Source: an uncultured Bacteroidales bacterium
GTDB lineage: Bacteria; Bacteroidota; Bacteroidia; Bacteroidales; P3
Length of the DNA stretch: 64,000 nt
NCBI GenBank assembly: GCA_900314925.1
Contig: OMXC01000011.1
Coordinates: forward strand, 124,001 to 188,000
Reading direction: 5' to 3'
Shown here one piece after another: positions 33,662-41,445 of the stretch (its first letter is position 1; the number at the start of each line of letters is the position of its first letter). The position numbers and the translations under genes were made by a program. The notes below the pieces were generated by a model. That model was not told where the DNA came from. It made no database searches and worked only from the letters and a program-made list of their open reading frames with translations.

Positions 33662-35935
33662 ATGAACGAACACATTATCACGAAACGTTTCGACCTCGGC
33701 GACGGCCGCATGATCGAAATCGAGACCGGCAAGCTGGCCAAACAGGCCGACGGCGCTGCCGTTGTCCGCATGAACAACACGATGCTTCTGGCCACCGTAT
33801 GCTCCAAGCGCGAGGTGGGCGAGAACGTCGACTTCATGCCTCTCACCGTTGACTACCAGGAAAAATACGCCGCCATGGGTCGCTTCCCCGGCGGTTTCTT
33901 CAAGCGCGAGGCACGCCCCTCGGAGCATGAGATCCTCATCGCCCGTCTGGTCGACCGCGCCCTGCGTCCCCTTTTCCCCGACAACTTCCACGCCGAGGTG
34001 CAGGTGAACATCACCCTTATCAGTGGTGACCACGACACCATGCCCGACCAGCTGGCCGCCCTGGCCGCTGCTTCGGCCCTCGCCGTGAGCGACATTCCCT
34101 TCAACGGCCCCGTTAGCGAGGTGCGCGTGAGCTACCTCGACGGCCAGTACGTCATCAACACCCCCATGCAGGACATTGAGCGCGCCGACCTCGACCTCAT
34201 CGTGGCCGCCACCGAGGACAACATCATGATGGTGGAAGGCGAGATGAAAGAGGTCAGCGAGGACGTGATGCTTAACGCCCTCAAGGCCGCCCATGAGGCC
34301 ATCAAAATCCAGTGCCGCGTGCTGAACGAGCTCACCATCGAGACCGGCAAGCAGGAGAAGCGCGAGTACTGCCACGAGGTAAACGACGAAGAGCTGCGCG
34401 AACGCATCCGCCAGGCCGTCTACCAGAAGTGCTACGATTTTTCCAAACAGGGCATCGCAAATAAACATCAACGTGAAGATGGATTTGCGGCAATCAAACA
34501 GGAGTTTATTGACGCAAATTACACTGAGGAGACCCTCACGGATGAAATAAAATTCATGATCGACCGCTACTATCACGACACCGAGCGCGAGGCCATGCGC
34601 GACATGGTGCTCAACGAGCGCACCCGTCTCGACGGCCGTCAGCTCGACGAGATTCGCCCCATCTGGTGCGAGACCGACTACCTGCCTTCGGCCCACGGTA
34701 GCGCCATCTTCACCCGCGGCGAGACGCAGTCCCTCAGCACCTGCACGCTGGGCACCAAGCTCGACGAGCAGAAGATCGACGGCGCCGTCATCGAGGGCAC
34801 CCGCCGCTTCCTGCTGCACTACAACTTCCCCGGCTTCGCCACTGGCGAAGTGAAACGCTCCGGCAGCACCAGCCGCCGCGAGGTGGGTCACGGCCACCTG
34901 GCCTGGCGCGCCCTCAAGGAGGTTCTGCCTACCGAGGAGGAGTGCCCCTACACCATCCGCGTGGTCTCCGACATCCTCGAGAGCAACGGCTCCAGCTCGA
35001 TGGCCACCGTCTGCGCCGGCTGTATGGCGCTGATGGATGCCGGCGTCAAGCTGCGCAAGCCCGTGGCCGGTATCGCCATGGGTCTCATCTCGAAGGGTGA
35101 CAAGTGGGCTGTGCTCTCCGACATCCTCGGCGACGAGGACCACCTCGGCGACATGGACTTCAAGGTCTGCGGCACCCGCGACGGTATCACCGCCTGCCAG
35201 ATGGACATCAAGGTCGACGGCCTCAGCTACGACGTGCTGGCCAAGGCCCTCGAGCAGGCCCGCCAGGGTCGTCTCTACATCCTCGACAAGATTGCCGAGA
35301 CCATCCCCGAGCCCCGCGAGGACTACAAGGACTTCGTGCCCCGCATCGAGCAGATCAAGATTCCGAAAGACTTCATCGGTGCCGTCATCGGCAAGGGTGG
35401 TGAGGTCATCCAGAAGATTCAGGCCGAGACCAACACCATCATCAATATCGAAGAAGAAGGCGAGTTCGGCATCGTCGACGTCGCTTCGTCGAACAAGGAC
35501 GACATCGCTGCCGCCCTCAAGTGGATCAAGGACATCTGCACCGTCCCCGAGGTGGGTGATATCTTCAATGCCAAGGTCGTCTCGATTGTCGAGTTTGGCG
35601 CCTTCATGGAGTTCCTGCCCGGCAAGGAAGGCCTGATGCACATCAGCGAGTACGAGTGGGGCCATCCCGCCACCCTCGAAGGCCTCATCAAGGAAGGCGA
35701 CGAGTTCCAGGTGAAGGTCATCGCCTTCGACGAGAAGAACGGCAAGATCAAGCTCAGCCGCAAGGCCCTCCTTCCCAAGCCTGAAGGCTATGTCGAGGAG
35801 AAGCCCGCCCGTGGCCCGCGCCGCGAAGGGGGCGACCGTGGTCCCCGCAAGGACGGCGACCGCGCTCCCCGTCGCGATGGCGGCAAAGGTGGCGAGCGCC
35901 GCAGCTCCGGCAACGGCGAAGGCCGCCGTCGCTAA
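33662..35935 (+). CDS. pnp: Polyribonucleotide nucleotidyltransferase (PNPase)
   Basis: The 757-residue product has two RNase PH-like domains. The first spans about 15-145 ([38 protein letters not shown]); the second spans about 320-540 ([34 protein letters not shown], and [13 protein letters not shown]). A KH domain ([22 protein letters not shown], near 565) and an S1 domain ([31 protein letters not shown], near 640) follow. The C-terminus is an Arg/Gly-rich tail typical of Bacteroidetes PNPase. It degrades RNA 3' to 5' with phosphate. It has its own promoter and a perfect-stem terminator. Confidence 0.98.
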   Translation: MNEHIITKRFDLGDGRMIEIETGKLAKQADGAAVVRMNNTMLLATVCSKREVGENVDFMPLTVDYQEKYAAMGRFPGGFFKREARPSEHEILIARLVDRALRPLFPDNFHAEVQVNITLISGDHDTMPDQLAALAAASALAVSDIPFNGPVSEVRVSYLDGQYVINTPMQDIERADLDLIVAATEDNIMMVEGEMKEVSEDVMLNALKAAHEAIKIQCRVLNELTIETGKQEKREYCHEVNDEELRERIRQAVYQKCYDFSKQGIANKHQREDGFAAIKQEFIDANYTEETLTDEIKFMIDRYYHDTEREAMRDMVLNERTRLDGRQLDEIRPIWCETDYLPSAHGSAIFTRGETQSLSTCTLGTKLDEQKIDGAVIEGTRRFLLHYNFPGFATGEVKRSGSTSRREVGHGHLAWRALKEVLPTEEECPYTIRVVSDILESNGSSSMATVCAGCMALMDAGVKLRKPVAGIAMGLISKGDKWAVLSDILGDEDHLGDMDFKVCGTRDGITACQMDIKVDGLSYDVLAKALEQARQGRLYILDKIAETIPEPREDYKDFVPRIEQIKIPKDFIGAVIGKGGEVIQKIQAETNTIINIEEEGEFGIVDVASSNKDDIAAALKWIKDICTVPEVGDIFNAKVVSIVEFGAFMEFLPGKEGLMHISEYEWGHPATLEGLIKEGDEFQVKVIAFDEKNGKIKLSRKALLPKPEGYVEEKPARGPRREGGDRGPRKDGDRAPRRDGGKGGERRSSGNGEGRRR

Positions 35936-35960
35936 TCGGTCAAACAAATACTCTAAATAG

Positions 35961-36000
35961 CATAGAAGCGAGACCATATGGCCTCGCTTCTATGTTTTAT
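35961..36000 (+). terminator. Intrinsic terminator of pnp
   Basis: CATAGAAGCGAG (35961-35972) pairs perfectly with CTCGCTTCTATG (35983-35994). TTTTAT follows. Confidence 0.85.
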
Positions 36001-36017
36001 AAAGGTTTTATGTAAGT

Positions 36018-36368
36018 CTATAACACGGCTGCTGCACGACGGATGTTTTCCATCCAGCTGATAGTCTCCTTGTTTTTGCGGGCCGTCTGTAGATTGTATT
36101 TGGTCTGCAAGCGCATCAAAACATCGGCCGGCACATCCAGAGCAGCCTCGAACAGCAATGCAGTGGTTGTTGTCAGCGCACGGTGAGCGTTCAGTATTTC
36201 GTTCAGTACCGAGTATGACATGCCTACTGACTGTGCAAAGGCTCGCTGTGAAATGTTACGGGCTTCCAGTTCGTCTTTTATCACTTCACCTGGATGGGTC
36301 GAATAAAATGGCGTTAGGTTATTGGCAATCATATCGTCTTTTACTCCTTCAACGTGTATCATATTCAT
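36018..36368 (-). CDS. higA: HigA-type antitoxin (XRE family)
   Basis: The 116-residue product contains the HigA N-terminal motif FYSTHPGEVIKDELEARNISQRAFAQSVGMSYSVLNEILNAHRALTTTTALLFEAALDVPADVLMRLQ, a helix-turn-helix of the XRE type. HigA binds and neutralises its RelE-like partner and represses the operon. It starts at the last base of the toxin stop codon region (36368), so the two genes are coupled, toxin first, as in other higBA loci. The family call is firm; the activity of this pair is inferred. Confidence 0.9.
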   Translation of the reverse strand: MNMIHVEGVKDDMIANNLTPFYSTHPGEVIKDELEARNISQRAFAQSVGMSYSVLNEILNAHRALTTTTALLFEAALDVPADVLMRLQTKYNLQTARKNKETISWMENIRRAAAVL

Positions 36369-36685
36369 TATTTATAATGGTTTGACAATTCTGTTATATT
36401 GCATATTGTTGCCACCTGTTCGTTACCTTCGATGTGTTCGGTGAATTCGATGCGATACTTTTGTGTCACCCTCACCGAAGAGAATCCTTCTTTATCTCCA
36501 TGCAGGTGTTCGTAATGCAACCCTTTCCATAACGATAACATGTTGACATTCTCCGATTCAATCATAAGGTCTACCGTTTTGATATATCGCCTCACAACAT
36601 CTGGTTGGAAACGATGTTTCTTGTCGGAAGAACTTCCTGTAACATACAGGTCTTTCAAATATTCTTTGTCAAAAGTTATCTTCAT
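36368..36685 (-). CDS. higB: HigB/RelE-like toxin
   Basis: ATG 36685 (MKITFDKEYLKDLYVTG) is chosen; the frame extends to 36697 but that Met lies within the TATCTTTG box (36702-36695). The 105-residue product has RelE/ParE-fold features: FQPDVVRRYIKTVDLMIES, LWKGLHYEHLHGDKEGFSSVRVTQKYRIEFTE and a C-terminal CNITELSNHYK. Such toxins cleave mRNA on the ribosome. The 5' leader is only a few bases long. The gene overlaps higA by one base. Upstream (36703-36987) is AT-rich sequence with no recognised gene. Confidence 0.88.
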   Translation of the reverse strand: MKITFDKEYLKDLYVTGSSSDKKHRFQPDVVRRYIKTVDLMIESENVNMLSLWKGLHYEHLHGDKEGFSSVRVTQKYRIEFTEHIEGNEQVATICNITELSNHYK

Positions 36686-36987
36686 TTCGAGATGCAAAGA
36701 TACATACTTTTTTTAATATATTCGCAAAAAAAGTGAATTAAATTTACAAGTGCTTGTTATACAATGATTATTGTTTGCTGCTTGTGTTGGGTCAAAGACG
36801 AAGTTATAGTAAATCATATATCCCTGATACATTGCTATATAGTACTCTATTGGTTTTGCTCCCCTATTGCTCCCCTTTTGTTCCCGTTTTGGGTGACTAT
36901 ACTGTAACTCTATACTAAATATACTGTTCCTCCGTTCTTCATTATATCAGATTGTATTCAGATTCCCTTCGGGGTAATACCTATACT

Positions 36988-37776
36988 ATGGCAAAGGTAA
37001 GACCATCCATCATTGAGCAGACGGGCACCATCGGCGATCGTGTCTTCTACACCCGCTTCGGCAAGCAGTTCAGCCGTAGCAAGGCTACATCGTTCAACGA
37101 CAACAAGTCGGAAGCACAGCTGCGGCAGCGTGCGCTCTTCAAGGCCATGCAGCACACCTCCTCCATCCTCGGCTCCGTCATCCAGCGCGGTCTCGCCAAG
37201 GAGGCCCACGCCCACGGGCATGTCGAGAACAACGAGTTTGCCAAAATCAACAAGCAATGCTTCACCTACGCCGATGGCACGGTGCATATCGACTATCCCC
37301 GTCTGATTCTCTCCACCGGCCCGATAGCCCGCGTTGATTTTACCAATTGCCATGCCGATGGCCTGCATGTGGAGCTACAGTTCGAGCCCTACATCGGAGC
37401 CAATCATGCCAACCCCGACGATGTAGTCTTCATCTATGCTGTCGACTTCCAGATAGAGGTCTGCCAACTCGTGGCCTGCGTTGAGCGGCGAGCCGCCTGC
37501 GTCGCCTTCGACCTGCCCGACCTCAGCGAGGAGATAGCATCAAAATGCAAGAATGAGTCAAGGGACAAACAAGCAAATCGGACTAACGCATTCACCCATT
37601 CACACGATAACACAATCAATTATCACCTCTATGCCATCGTCGAGGCCGCCAACACCGCCTGTGTCGCGACCCTCTCCCCCGACGAGAAGAAAGCCGACAA
37701 AAACCATCGCAACATCAATAGGCGTGTGTCGCCGTCGGTATTCATCGGCACCATTACCGTTGGCGCAGCTAATTGA
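36988..37776 (+). CDS. DUF6266-like protein
   Basis: ATG 36988 (MAKVRPSIIEQTGTIGDRVFYTRFGKQFSRSKA) is preferred over the frame start at 36952, which lacks family resemblance. The 262-residue product resembles DUF6266 proteins of Bacteroidetes, which start with a short Gly-rich motif of the type GTIGDRVFY followed by RSK. The function is unknown; the family often occurs near mobile or accessory DNA. Residues about 187-212 (KNESRDKQANRTNAFTHSHD) come from a run containing an 8-bp tandem repeat (37584-37615) that looks inserted. No signal peptide. Confidence 0.65.
   Translation: MAKVRPSIIEQTGTIGDRVFYTRFGKQFSRSKATSFNDNKSEAQLRQRALFKAMQHTSSILGSVIQRGLAKEAHAHGHVENNEFAKINKQCFTYADGTVHIDYPRLILSTGPIARVDFTNCHADGLHVELQFEPYIGANHANPDDVVFIYAVDFQIEVCQLVACVERRAACVAFDLPDLSEEIASKCKNESRDKQANRTNAFTHSHDNTINYHLYAIVEAANTACVATLSPDEKKADKNHRNINRRVSPSVFIGTITVGAAN
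37584..37615 (+). repeat. Octamer tract inside the DUF6266-like gene
   Basis: TAACGCAT, TCACCCAT, TCACACGA and TAACACAA are the reverse complement of the ATGYGTKA family in four tandem units, in frame. Confidence 0.65.
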
Positions 37777-37777
37777 T

Positions 37778-37808
37778 TTTGCCGTTTCAGAAAAAAAGTG
37801 TATCTTTG
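37778..37808 (+). promoter_or_regulatory. Promoter of the PLD-helicase/methylase operon
   Basis: TTTG (37778-37781), a 19-base spacer and TATCTTTG (37801-37808) lie immediately after the DUF6266-like gene. The start codon is over 300 bases downstream, leaving a long leader. Confidence 0.75.
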
Positions 37809-37830
37809 CAGCGTGAAATAACATAAAAGA

Positions 37831-37862
37831 ATGCGTTAATGTGCAAATGCGTTAATGTGTTA
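37831..37862 (+). repeat. Octamer tract in the leader (ATGCGTTA/ATGTGCAA x4)
   Basis: ATGCGTTA, ATGTGCAA, ATGCGTTA and ATGTGTTA follow each other exactly, 23 bases after the -7 box. Confidence 0.85.
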
Positions 37863-37977
37863 GTAACAATAAAAACAACGAATAAAACAGAATAGAAACA
37901 GAGAAATAGAATAGAATAAATACATAAATTAGAAGCGTTTTTGCTTTTCAAGTGAATGGAAATCTGGACAATTTCTA

Positions 37978-38038
37978 ATCCCAACGAGAAGGCAAGAAAC
38001 GCTCACGGTGTTATCCGTGGGCTTTCTCGTTTTGGGAT
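37978..38038 (+). promoter_or_regulatory. Structured leader hairpin before the PLD-helicase gene
   Basis: ATCCCAACGAGAA (37978-37990) pairs with TTCTCGTTTTGGGAT (38024-38038) with a small bulge. Inside, CACGG (38004-38008) pairs with CCGTG (38015-38019). TTTT follows the main CGAGAA/TTCTCG stem, so it could act as an attenuator or a cis-regulatory RNA. No known riboswitch class was recognised. Confidence 0.45.
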
Positions 38039-38125
38039 ATAGGCAGTCCAGAGCCTCCATTCAGACAGAAGTTCACGGATTTTTTCATTGTTCTGAAAGG
38101 CGAAGCGCGTCAAACGCCAAGCCTT

Positions 38126-41100
38126 ATGAGCACCAAGTTTTTCAACAATATCGAGTCGACGCTGATGGACAAGTTTCACGGCATCGCCTCTGCAATGGCC
38201 AACTTCGACATATTCCATGCTGTAGTTGGCTATTTTCGTTCTTCCGGATACTTCAAACTGCGACAGGAATTGGATGCCACACAAGAAATCAAGATTCTTG
38301 TTGGTATCAATATTGACAATCTCTTTCGTCAGTCACAAGCAGCGGGCAAACTCTTCTTTGGCGATAAGGAGGTGAGTCTGGAACAATACTGCGAGGATTT
38401 CCTTCGCGACGTATATCAGTCGGAATATTCTTCCGAGGTTGACGAGGGCATCCGTCAGTTTTGCACAGACATATCGGAAGGTCGCCTGCAACTGCGCATA
38501 CACCCCACCAAAGACCTCCACGCCAAGTTCTACCTCTGTCTGCCCAAGAACCACAGTGAACATAGCGACGGATGGGTCATCATGGGTAGCAGCAACCTCA
38601 GCGCCCAAGGCCTCGGCACTACCGAGCCACCCCGCTACGAGCTCAATGTGGCCATGAAAGACTATGACGATGTGCATTATTGCGAAGAACAGTTCCAGCA
38701 ACTTTGGGATGATGCCATTCCGGTGACGTTGGACGATGTGAACCATATCGTCGGGAAGACCCATCTTGCGCCACAAGAGCATCAACCCACTCCATACGAG
38801 CTATACATGCGTATGCTCATCGACCACTTCGGCAACCAGGTCGAGGATGATTTCATTCCTCAACTGCCCGACAACTACGACAACCTTACCTACCAGCGTG
38901 ACGCTGTGGTGCAGGGATATGACATTATGATGCAGCACGGCGGTTGCTTCATTGCCGATGTGGTGGGTTTGGGCAAGACTGTGGTGGCTGCTATGATTGC
39001 GCAGCGCTTCATCGCCGCCAATGGCGACAACACCCGCATCCTTGTAATCTTCCCGCCAGCGGTTAAAAGCAACTGGGAAGACACTTTTGCGGATTTCGGC
39101 ATCAAGAACAAATACAGCCGTTTCATCACCAACGGCAGCCTTGATAAGGTCATTGAGGGCGACGGCTACGATGAGAAGGAATACTACGACCTTATCATTG
39201 TCGATGAGGCGCACAACTTCCGACACGACAGCAACGACAACTACGACCTGCTGCAACGTATCTGCAAGTCGGCACGACTCAACAAGGGCAATGTAAAAGG
39301 AGGCAAGCGTGTGCTGCTACTTTCGGCCACACCGCTCAACAATACGCCCGAGGATATCAAGAACCAGTTGCTGCTGTTCCAGGATACCGCCCGTTGCACC
39401 CTCGACGGTGTGGGTAACATCGCCGACACTTTCGCTCCGTGGATTAAGGAATTCAAAAGCCTGATGTCGCAGCGACGAGTCTTGAGTGCCGACTACCTCA
39501 CCAGCCATATCGACGATATCAACCAGCAGATGCGCCACACCGTGTTGGAGAAGGTGATGGTGCGTCGCACCCGCAGCAATATCCAGCACGAACCCCGTTA
39601 TGCCGGAGAGATTCATTTCCCCCAACTGCTCGACCCCACCGACCGCACCTATCAGATGTCGCCCGAGGTGCTGATGCTCTTCGTCGACACCTACAAGAAA
39701 TTGGTGGACACTCCTACCGCCAATCTGAAGGATGACAACCCCGAAATGTTCGACGGCAGCGGCTTGCGCTATGCCCGATATAGAGCCATCGAATATTGCC
39801 CGTCTTACAGAATACCGTCTGGCAAAACAGCAAAACACATGGCCGACTCGCTGGCCGGAATCTACCAAACCCACATGGTCAAACGTCTGGAGAGCAGTTT
39901 CGACGCCTTCCGCCGTTCGCTCCACACCCTCCTCGACGCCACCAACGGTATGATCAAGATGTTCAACGAGGACAAGGTTATCATCGCTCCCGAGCTGAAT
40001 GTAAAGAAACTGCAGGCCGATGGGATGGAGTTGGACGAGATAATCGAGCTGGCCATTGGCAAGGGATTCGACCAAAACGAAATAACCTTCCGTGCTGCCG
40101 ACTTCAAGCCCGATTTCCTGCCAATGCTTGAATACGATGCCGAGGTGCTGGAAAACCTCTGCAAGCGGTGGGACAAGGTGAAATCCGACCCCAAGTTGGA
40201 CCTCTTCGTCAGCATGCTGCAGGATGAACTCTTCGACAAGAGCAAGAACCTCGAAGGCAAGCTGGTGGTGTTCAGCGAGAGTGTCGATACCGTCAACTAT
40301 CTGGAGAAGGAACTGAAAGAACGTCTGCACCGCAACGATATCCTTGCCGTCTGCGCCAGGAACCGCAACCGTCTGCGCGAGACCATACAGGCAAACTTCG
40401 ATGCCAAATACAAGAAGGAATGGTGTAATGACTATAACATCATCATCACCTCCGATGTGCTGGCCGAGGGTGTCAACCTGCACCGCGCCAATGTCATTGT
40501 CAACTACGACAGCCCTTGGAACGCCACCCGTCTGATGCAGCGCATTGGACGTGTGAACCGTATCGGCTCCACCGCCGACGCCATATATAACTATATGTTC
40601 TACCCCTCCGACCCGGGCGACGCCATCATCAGTTTGAAGAAGAACTCGCTCATCAAGTTGCAGAGTTTCCATTCCGCCCTCGGCGAGGACACTCGCATCT
40701 ACTCGCACGAGGAAATGGTGCACGAATTCAAACTTTTCAATGCCGACGTGCGCGACGAGACCGACCGCAGCCTTGAACTGCTGCGCGAGGTGCGGCATCT
40801 CCACGACACAAACCCCACGCTTTACCGCAAAATCAAACAACTGCCGCCCAAAAGCCGATGCTGTAGAATTGAAAATTCAAAATTGAAAATTGATAATTCA
40901 ACAGTAACGTATTTGTCGTCAGATTTTAAGAAGGCTTTCTATCTCGTCGGCGAATCAATCCGAGAACTATCCTTCCTCGAGGCGGCTGACATCTTCTATG
41001 CTGAGCCTGACGAAAAGGCTGTGCCGTTTGGCGACAGCGAGCCCCTCCACTATGAGCAGGTGCAGACGGCCTTGAAGCAATACACTCTCGACCAGCAGCG

Positions 41101-41437
41101 TGAGCGTCAGGACGACAAGCCCAAGATCGGCAGCAAAGACAACGACGCCAAGAAAGCCGCCGCCTTCCTGCGCGAGGTACGCCCAATGCTCGACGATGAA
41201 GGACGCCACACCGTTGACCGACTGAAGCAGCTGGTGGAACGCGGCACCTACAACCAGTTGGCCGACACTCTTATCCGTATGTCGAAGAAACAGAAGAAAG
41301 AGCCTGCTCCCATGATTAAGATTTTGGAGCAACTCGAAGAGTTGGACGGCCGTTATGGACAGCCGCAAACTGAGACCTCTACCAAACAGATTGCACTCAC
41401 CACCGCAGACATCATCCTTTCTGAAACATTCAAATAA
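38126..41437 (+). CDS. Phospholipase D-domain SNF2-type helicase (defence-type)
   Basis: The 1,103-residue product joins a PLD nuclease-like domain (about 10-210; LHAKFYL near 130, GSSNLSAQG near 153, a degenerate HxK signature) to a superfamily II helicase. Walker A VVGLGKTVV lies near 279, IIVDEAHNF near 360, LLSATPLNN near 398, and motifs V/VI (SDVLAEGVNLHRANVIVNYD, QRIGRVNRIG) near 775-815. The last 230 residues are helical and charged. An in-frame run of AATTGAAAATT words (40867-40900) adds a linker. The methylase gene starts 8 bases after the stop. A translocating nuclease plus a methylase is the layout of restriction-like anti-phage systems; it is not a complete DISARM or BREX set. Confidence 0.88.
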   Translation: MSTKFFNNIESTLMDKFHGIASAMANFDIFHAVVGYFRSSGYFKLRQELDATQEIKILVGINIDNLFRQSQAAGKLFFGDKEVSLEQYCEDFLRDVYQSEYSSEVDEGIRQFCTDISEGRLQLRIHPTKDLHAKFYLCLPKNHSEHSDGWVIMGSSNLSAQGLGTTEPPRYELNVAMKDYDDVHYCEEQFQQLWDDAIPVTLDDVNHIVGKTHLAPQEHQPTPYELYMRMLIDHFGNQVEDDFIPQLPDNYDNLTYQRDAVVQGYDIMMQHGGCFIADVVGLGKTVVAAMIAQRFIAANGDNTRILVIFPPAVKSNWEDTFADFGIKNKYSRFITNGSLDKVIEGDGYDEKEYYDLIIVDEAHNFRHDSNDNYDLLQRICKSARLNKGNVKGGKRVLLLSATPLNNTPEDIKNQLLLFQDTARCTLDGVGNIADTFAPWIKEFKSLMSQRRVLSADYLTSHIDDINQQMRHTVLEKVMVRRTRSNIQHEPRYAGEIHFPQLLDPTDRTYQMSPEVLMLFVDTYKKLVDTPTANLKDDNPEMFDGSGLRYARYRAIEYCPSYRIPSGKTAKHMADSLAGIYQTHMVKRLESSFDAFRRSLHTLLDATNGMIKMFNEDKVIIAPELNVKKLQADGMELDEIIELAIGKGFDQNEITFRAADFKPDFLPMLEYDAEVLENLCKRWDKVKSDPKLDLFVSMLQDELFDKSKNLEGKLVVFSESVDTVNYLEKELKERLHRNDILAVCARNRNRLRETIQANFDAKYKKEWCNDYNIIITSDVLAEGVNLHRANVIVNYDSPWNATRLMQRIGRVNRIGSTADAIYNYMFYPSDPGDAIISLKKNSLIKLQSFHSALGEDTRIYSHEEMVHEFKLFNADVRDETDRSLELLREVRHLHDTNPTLYRKIKQLPPKSRCCRIENSKLKIDNSTVTYLSSDFKKAFYLVGESIRELSFLEAADIFYAEPDEKAVPFGDSEPLHYEQVQTALKQYTLDQQRERQDDKPKIGSKDNDAKKAAAFLREVRPMLDDEGRHTVDRLKQLVERGTYNQLADTLIRMSKKQKKEPAPMIKILEQLEELDGRYGQPQTETSTKQIALTTADIILSETFK

Positions 41438-41445
41438 GCAATATT

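Noticed and set aside
33599..35977. A 792-codon leftward open frame opposite pnp
   Set aside because: It is the antisense shadow of the GC-rich pnp gene: low-complexity Val/Ala/Leu/Gly sequence with no domain, no promoter and full overlap with a certain gene.
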